Below, one piece after another: positions 60,180 to 64,000 of a DNA stretch of 64,000 nt; position 1 is the first letter of the stretch, and each line of letters opens with the position of its first letter. The DNA lies in NCBI RefSeq assembly GCF_026339955.1, contig NZ_JAPEPW010000001.1:6035001-6099000 (forward strand), given 5' to 3'. Position numbers and translations under genes: made by a program. The notes under the pieces were generated by a model. It saw only the letters and a list, made by a program, of their open reading frames with translations, did no database searches and was not told the origin of the DNA. This DNA is from Streptomyces sp. NBC_01549. Its GTDB lineage: Bacteria > Actinomycetota > Actinomycetes > Streptomycetales > Streptomycetaceae.

Positions 60180-61379
60180 ATGGGGACGCAGGGGACACAG
60201 GGGACACCGGAGTCGCGGGGGCCGAACGGGCAGGGCCGGGGCACGGCGCGACGCGCACTGCTCGGGGCCGCGGTGCTCGGCGCGGGCGGAGCGGTCCTCG
60301 GGCTGCCGGGTGCGGCGAGAGCCGACGAGCGGCACGGGAGCGGCGGGCACGGCGGCTACAAGAGCCTGCCCAAGCCGACCGTCATCGGGCACCGGGGCGC
60401 CAGCGGCTACCGGCCCGAGCACACCTTCGGCTCGTACCAGCTGGCCCTCGACATGGGCGCCGACGTCATCGAGGCCGGTGACCTGGTGCCCACCAAGGAC
60501 GGTCACCTCGTCTGCCGGCACGAGCCGGAGATCGGCGGCACCACCGACGTGTCGGCGCACCCCGAGTTCGCCGACCGCAAGACCACCAAGACCCTCGACG
60601 GCGTCCCCACCACGGGCTGGTTCACCGAGGACTTCACCCTCGCCGAGCTGAAGACCCTGCGGGCCGTCGAGCGCATCCCCGCCAACCGCCCGCACAACAC
60701 GCTCTACAACGGCCGCTGGGAGATACCCACCTTCGAAGAGGTGCTCCACTGGCAGGACGAGCAGACCCGCAAGCGTGGCAAGCAGGTCTGGATCTACCCC
60801 GAGACCAAGCACCCCACCTACTTCCGGGCGCTGGGCCTCGGTCTGGAGGAGCGCCTCGCCAAGGTGCTCCGAAAGCACGGCAAGGACAAGAAGAACTCGC
60901 CGGTCATCATCCAGTCCTTCGAGCCGACCAGCATCCAGCGCCTGGACAAGCTGGTCGACAACCCGCTCGTCGTGCTGCTCTCCGCCGCGAACACCCGCCC
61001 CTGGGACTTCGTCACGGCGGGTGACCCGCGCACCGTCGCCGACCTGGTCAAGCCCGAGGGCCTGAAGTGGCTGGCCTCGTACGCGCAGGGCATCGGCCCC
61101 ACGCTGGACCTGGTCATCCCCAAGGACGCGAACGGCGCCCTCACCACGCCGACCACGCTGGTCGCCGACGCGCATCGGGCGGGCCTGATCCTGCACCCGT
61201 ACACGATGCGCAACGAAAACACCTTCCTGCCCGCGAACTTCCGGCAGGGCACCGACCCGAACGCCTACGGCGACGCCTTCGGCGCCTTCAAGACCTACTT
61301 CGCCACGGGTATCGACGGCGTCTTCTCCGACAACGCGGACACCGCGCTGCTCGCCCGCGAGGACTTCGTCAACGGATGA
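60180..61379 (+). CDS. Secreted glycerophosphodiester phosphodiesterase
   Basis: A 399-aa enzyme with a Tat-type signal (TARRALLGAAVLGAGGAV, cleavage near GAARA). The GDPD barrel begins VIGHRGASGYRPEHTFGSY and contains DVIEAGDLVPTKDGHLVCRHE with the metal and catalytic residues (HR, E, D, H), and ends GIDGVFSDNADTALLARE. It hydrolyses glycerophosphodiesters to glycerol-3-phosphate for phosphate supply. GGGAGG precedes the start ATG 60180. A hairpin terminator follows. Confidence 0.92.
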   Translation: MGTQGTQGTPESRGPNGQGRGTARRALLGAAVLGAGGAVLGLPGAARADERHGSGGHGGYKSLPKPTVIGHRGASGYRPEHTFGSYQLALDMGADVIEAGDLVPTKDGHLVCRHEPEIGGTTDVSAHPEFADRKTTKTLDGVPTTGWFTEDFTLAELKTLRAVERIPANRPHNTLYNGRWEIPTFEEVLHWQDEQTRKRGKQVWIYPETKHPTYFRALGLGLEERLAKVLRKHGKDKKNSPVIIQSFEPTSIQRLDKLVDNPLVVLLSAANTRPWDFVTAGDPRTVADLVKPEGLKWLASYAQGIGPTLDLVIPKDANGALTTPTTLVADAHRAGLILHPYTMRNENTFLPANFRQGTDPNAYGDAFGAFKTYFATGIDGVFSDNADTALLAREDFVNG

Positions 61380-61409
61380 TCCACTCACCCCGATGGGGTG
61401 ACAGTCGCC

Positions 61410-61435
61410 CGCCCCGGCAACCCCCTGCCGGGGCG
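61410..61435 (+). terminator. Hairpin terminator after the glycerophosphodiesterase gene
   Basis: CGCCCCGGCA and TGCCGGGGCG form a perfect 10-bp stem with a short C-rich loop, 31 bp after the stop. Confidence 0.7.
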
Positions 61436-61452
61436 GCGGCGTCCCGCCGCAT

Positions 61453-61959
61453 ATGACCCACGAGATGGTTTCCACGCTGCGTCCGCTGCTCGCCGCCGAG
61501 GCCTCGGCGGAGGCATATGCGTCCGGGACCGAGCAGAGCGACCTCGAACAGGCCGTCTGGTTGCGCCTTCTGGAGCGCCTCGACTCGGACGGGCCGCCCG
61601 TCGACCCGCAGGGCTGGTTGCGCCGCGCCGTGCGCTCCGAGGTTCGCCGCACCCGCCGTACGGCCCGTCATGAACGGCCGTACCTCTCCGAACCCGCGGA
61701 CGACAGCCGGCCGGGCCCCGAACAGCAGGTGATGACCGCCGACAGCCGGCGCGCCCTGCACGACGCGGTCCGGCGGCTGCCGGGCCGCTGCCCGAGCCTG
61801 ATGGCGGCACTGTTCTCCCCGAAGGACCTCACCTATCGGGAGATCGCAGGCGAGTTGGGTATCTCACAGGGCAGTCTGGGTCCGGAACGTTCCAGATGCC
61901 TGGGATGTCTGCGTCGATTGCTCTCCCCGGTGGTTGCGGCCCGTGAACCGCGGGGATAG
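61453..61959 (+). CDS. Sigma-70 family RNA polymerase sigma factor
   Basis: A 168-aa ECF-like sigma factor. The N-terminal region 2 is short and variable (TEQSDLEQAVWLRLLERL ... PQGWLRRAVRSEVRRTRRTAR). Region 4 is clear: LPGRCPSLMAALFSPKDLTYREIAGELGISQGSLGPERSRCLGCLRRLL. It lies 73 bp after the phosphodiesterase gene and just before a GNAT gene on the same strand. No anti-sigma gene is adjacent. Confidence 0.85.
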   Translation: MTHEMVSTLRPLLAAEASAEAYASGTEQSDLEQAVWLRLLERLDSDGPPVDPQGWLRRAVRSEVRRTRRTARHERPYLSEPADDSRPGPEQQVMTADSRRALHDAVRRLPGRCPSLMAALFSPKDLTYREIAGELGISQGSLGPERSRCLGCLRRLLSPVVAAREPRG

Positions 61960-62005
61960 GAGTGAGGGACGACCAGTGGAACAGGTGAGCGGGAGGCATG
62001 CACAC

Positions 62006-62509
62006 ATGGGCATGAGCGTGACCATCTCGGGGGCGACCGAGCAGGACGCAGAGCAGATCCTCAAGCTGCAGTACCTCTGCTACCAGAGCGAGGCCGAGCT
62101 GTACGGGGACTACGGCATCGAGCCGCTCACGCAGCCGCTCGACTCCCTCAGGGCGGAGTTGGCGGGCGGTACGGTCCTGGTGGCCCGGCTGGGCGAAGAG
62201 GTGGTGGCCTCGGTCCGCGGAGCCGTGGACCCGGACGGCACGGCCCGTATCAACAAGCTCATCGTCCACCCGCGTATGCAGCGCCACGGCCTGGGCGGGC
62301 GGCTGCTCGCCGCGATCGAGGCCAAGCTCGCGGCGGACGGCGCGGCGAAGTCCTTCCAGCTCTTCACCGGCCACCGCAGCGACCGCAATCTGCGGATGTA
62401 CCGCAAGCACGGCTACGCGCAGGTCTCCACGGAGCGCGTCGACGAGCGGCTCACCCTGGTGACCCTGCAGAAGGGCGCCGACGCGGGCGCGTTCGTGACC
62501 AGCGCCTGA
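62006..62509 (+). CDS. GNAT-family N-acetyltransferase
   Basis: A 167-aa acetyltransferase with INKLIVHPRMQRHGLGGRLLAAIEAKL (acetyl-CoA motif A) and RNLRMYRKHGYAQV (motif B). ATG 62006 has GGGAGG nine bases upstream; longer starts exist at 61985 and 61934. The substrate is unknown. It lies 46 bp downstream of the sigma-factor gene. Confidence 0.88.
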   Translation: MGMSVTISGATEQDAEQILKLQYLCYQSEAELYGDYGIEPLTQPLDSLRAELAGGTVLVARLGEEVVASVRGAVDPDGTARINKLIVHPRMQRHGLGGRLLAAIEAKLAADGAAKSFQLFTGHRSDRNLRMYRKHGYAQVSTERVDERLTLVTLQKGADAGAFVTSA

Positions 62510-62534
62510 CGAGCGCCCGTGACACGGGCCCGGG

Positions 62535-62999
62535 CTACGCCGACCTGTCGGCCGTACGCGCCTTGCGCAACCAGTACATGGCCGACAGTGGCAGCAGTAC
62601 CGGGATGAACAGATAGCCGATCCCGTAGTCCGACCACACGGTGGTGTCGGGGAAGGCGGACGGCTCGACCAGCGTCCAGGTCCCGACGGTCAGTACGCCC
62701 GCGAGCTCGGCGGCGCAGCACACCAGCGCCGCCCTGCGGGCCGTTTCGCCACCGCGTACGAGTGAGTACGTGATGAAGCCGTAGACGAGGCCCGCGACCG
62801 CCGACAGCGAGTAGGCGAGCGGGGCCTTGTCGAAGTCCGTTGAGATCTGGACGGCGGAGCGCGACACGGCGCCGACGACCATCACGCCGTACAGCCAGAG
62901 CAGCAGCATGCCGGGCCCGCTGATCAGCCGGGTGCGCTGCTTCTTCGGACCCTCCCGATTCTCCTGAGGCGCGGGCCCGTTCTCCTCCGTGGCCGTCAT
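62535..62999 (-). CDS. Small membrane protein, unknown function
   Basis: A 154-aa protein with four predicted transmembrane helices after a charged, Pro/Glu/Lys-rich cytosolic N-terminus (about 30 residues). ATG 62999 begins one base after the stop of the upstream membrane-protein gene, with GGAGG in front, so both are co-translated. The first helix is PGMLLLWLYGVMVVGAVSRS. No family is recognised; actinobacterial homologues are usually annotated hypothetical. Confidence 0.8.
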   Translation of the reverse strand: MTATEENGPAPQENREGPKKQRTRLISGPGMLLLWLYGVMVVGAVSRSAVQISTDFDKAPLAYSLSAVAGLVYGFITYSLVRGGETARRAALVCCAAELAGVLTVGTWTLVEPSAFPDTTVWSDYGIGYLFIPVLLPLSAMYWLRKARTADRSA

Positions 63000-63000
63000 C

Positions 63001-63360
63001 TCAGCCTCCCCAGATGTCATAGAGCCGCACTTCCAGTACGGCGAGGACGACACCGGCGGCCGCCACCGTGATCGATCCCCAGCGGGTGCGCTCCGCCAGC
63101 GACATGAAGCCCGCGGCCGGAATGCACGCGAAGGCACCGAGCAGATACGCCACGAAGATCGTCGTGCCCTGGTCGGGCTTCTCGCCGCGCGCCAGCTGCA
63201 CGATGCCGACCACCAGCTGGACCACGGCGAGCAGCGTCACCACGGCCATGCCGATGAAGTGCCAGTCCTTGGTGGGCTGATCACGGTAGGCGGCCCAACC
63301 GCACCAGGCGGCGAGCGCGAGCGCGGCGACGGCGGTCGCGACCGTCAGGGCAACAAGCAT
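63001..63360 (-). CDS. Small membrane protein, unknown function
   Basis: A 119-aa protein with four hydrophobic helices (LVALTVATAVAALALAAWCG; FIGMAVVTLLAVVQLVVGIV; IFVAYLLGAFACIPAAGF; ITVAAAGVVLAVLEVRLYD). First gene of a two-gene unit with the 154-aa membrane protein (one base apart). Both may form one membrane complex. Function is unknown. Confidence 0.8.
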   Translation of the reverse strand: MLVALTVATAVAALALAAWCGWAAYRDQPTKDWHFIGMAVVTLLAVVQLVVGIVQLARGEKPDQGTTIFVAYLLGAFACIPAAGFMSLAERTRWGSITVAAAGVVLAVLEVRLYDIWGG

Positions 63361-63573
63361 GCCGTGACCCTATTACGGGCCAAAAGGCCTGATGCCCTCG
63401 CCCCCGGCCTGCCACCCGTGGACGACCGCCGTGGCGTTGGCCACAGCCCATGGGGCGTCCGAGCCGGACGCGGACCTCGTGGTGAGAGACCCGAAGGACC
63501 TCTCGGCCCTGTCCGCGCTGGTCACAGGCGGGGGGAGCGGAGGTCTCCACCCCCGGCCGAGAAGTGTCCATCA

Positions 63574-63592
63574 CTGTCCGCATTGCGGACAG
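63574..63592. promoter_or_regulatory. Perfect palindrome upstream of the metN leader
   Basis: CTGTCCGCA-T-TGCGGACAG, a 19-bp perfect inverted repeat 41 bp before the leader ORF. It overlaps a possible -35 region (TTGCGG) and looks like a repressor operator. The binding protein is not known. Confidence 0.65.
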
Positions 63593-63633
63593 CGGTTCCG
63601 GGTCCCGCCTGTGCGTCTGCTTTACTTGATCCC

Positions 63634-63720
63634 ATGACCACGACGAGCAACCGCATCTTTGCGACCGAGGCGACCATGACGCCCGGTGCTCGTTGTATGT
63701 GTCGAATGTGCGCCTTCTAG
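63634..63720 (+). CDS. Cys/Met-rich leader peptide upstream of metN
   Basis: A 28-aa ORF from ATG 63634, read MTTTSNRIFATEATMTPGAR then CMCRMCAF-stop. The last eight residues hold three Cys and two Met codons, the pattern of an attenuation leader sensing sulfur amino acids. There is no ribosome-binding site, and TTTACTTGAT directly upstream could be a -10 box, so translation may be leaderless, as in mycobacterial polycysteine leader ORFs. A hairpin (63743-63764) lies between it and metN. Confidence 0.65.
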   Translation: MTTTSNRIFATEATMTPGARCMCRMCAF

Positions 63721-63742
63721 AGGGCCCCCGCACCACCGCCCC

Positions 63743-63764
63743 GTCTCGCGCCCCGAAGCGAGAC
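63743..63764 (+). terminator. Possible attenuator hairpin between the leader peptide and metN
   Basis: GTCTCGC pairs with GCGAGAC (7 bp, 8-base loop), 23 bases after the leader stop. No U-run follows. It could be one of the alternative structures of an attenuator. Confidence 0.4.
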
Positions 63765-63934
63765 CGCCGTGCGCTGTCCGTACCCCGTACGTGAGCGGCG
63801 CCCGCCCGCGCGCATGTTCTCCCCCGGATTCATCCGGTTCCATCGCCACCGCGAGAACCGTGTCGCGTTCCCGACCGAATGCACCCGTGCCGGCGCACAC
63901 CCGCGCCCCGCACTCGACAGTGACGGAAACCCCA

Positions 63935-64000
63935 GTGATCACGACAACGGGCCTCACCAAGGTCTACCGCTCGCGCGGCCGTGAAGTGGCCGCCCTCGAC
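63935..64000 (+). CDS. metN: Methionine ABC transporter ATP-binding protein, 5' end
   Basis: The first 22 codons from GTG 63935 read VITTTGLTKVYRS, then RGREVAALD, which fits the N-terminus of MetN-type ATPases (ITxxxLTKVY...REVxALD). The gene runs off the window edge, so Walker motifs and the C-terminal NIL domain cannot be checked. The upstream Cys/Met leader peptide supports a role in sulfur amino-acid uptake. Confidence 0.6.
   Translation, partial: MITTTGLTKVYRSRGREVAALD

Noticed and set aside
63361..63934. SAM or cobalamin riboswitch before metN
   Set aside because: No conserved riboswitch core was seen; the leader peptide explains the region better.

Overview
The window is a piece of a Streptomyces (or close actinomycete) chromosome. 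Supporting signs are the very high GC content, frequent GTG/TTG starts and 4-base start/stop overlaps, an A-factor type (AfsA/TetR) signalling locus, a complete arginine cluster (argC-J-B-D-R plus argG-argH), a MocR regulator, DUF5997, DUF1918, DUF2690 and DUF6314 proteins, and dispersed Streptomyces-type intergenic hairpin repeats.

Layout. (1) 1-5078: gamma-butyrolactone/butenolide signalling locus with two AfsA-family genes, two TetR receptor-type regulators, a frameshifted acyl-CoA dehydrogenase and a HAD phosphatase, plus two matching ARE-like operators. (2) 5063-6116: three truncated group II intron pieces in tandem. (3) 6432-26907: an integrated genomic island of about 20.5 kb. It lies between a 98-bp perfect direct repeat (6334-6431 and 26908-27005) that covers the 3' end of a 3-hydroxyacyl-CoA dehydrogenase gene. 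A tyrosine integrase and an excisionase sit at the left end, and 11-bp-phased GGGACTT repeats (candidate integrase arm sites) occur near both ends. The island holds several IS elements and IS remnants (IS110, IS5 with a passenger gene, IS66, IS3), broken helicase genes, a coupled zinc-ribbon/PD-(D/E)xK nuclease pair, an OTU-like cysteine protease, a translationally coupled sigma factor/motif-protein pair, a 1269-aa HTH-nSTAND-WD40 protein and two small secreted proteins. No plasmid transfer or replication gene was recognised. (4) 26900-64000: ordinary chromosome. In order it carries the dehydrogenase, DUF1918, an EamA exporter divergent from a MocR regulator, a GNAT, a degenerate histidine phosphatase, a GH51 arabinofuranosidase, a MerR regulator with a carboxymuconolactone decarboxylase, a LysR-like protein without an HTH, argCJBDR, a duplicated extracytosolic flavin electron-transfer locus (two ferric-reductase-like proteins, two FMN-binding proteins, ApbE) with a two-component system, an L,D-transpeptidase, argG, argH, an aldo/keto reductase, a TetR/MFS exporter pair, PlsC, a glycerophosphodiesterase, a sigma factor, a second GNAT, two small membrane proteins, and the start of metN preceded by a Cys/Met-rich leader peptide.

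How the genes work together. The arg genes form an ArgR-controlled pathway: TGCA-N6-TGCA boxes lie before argC and argG, and the argCJBD genes overlap so that their translation is coupled. The flavin locus pairs ApbE with FMN-binding proteins carrying the DxxSGA[ST] flavinylation motif and with membrane reductases that could feed them electrons. The most unusual part is the island at 14-24 kb. There a sigma-factor gene is coupled to a gene whose C-terminus carries the motif TTINGxVNTGSGxQ. The same motif recurs in an overlapping 63-codon gene, followed on the same strand by an OTU-like protease and flanked by an nSTAND-WD40 protein. This composition resembles bacterial conflict/defence or programmed-death modules. 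That reading is an inference and has not been shown.
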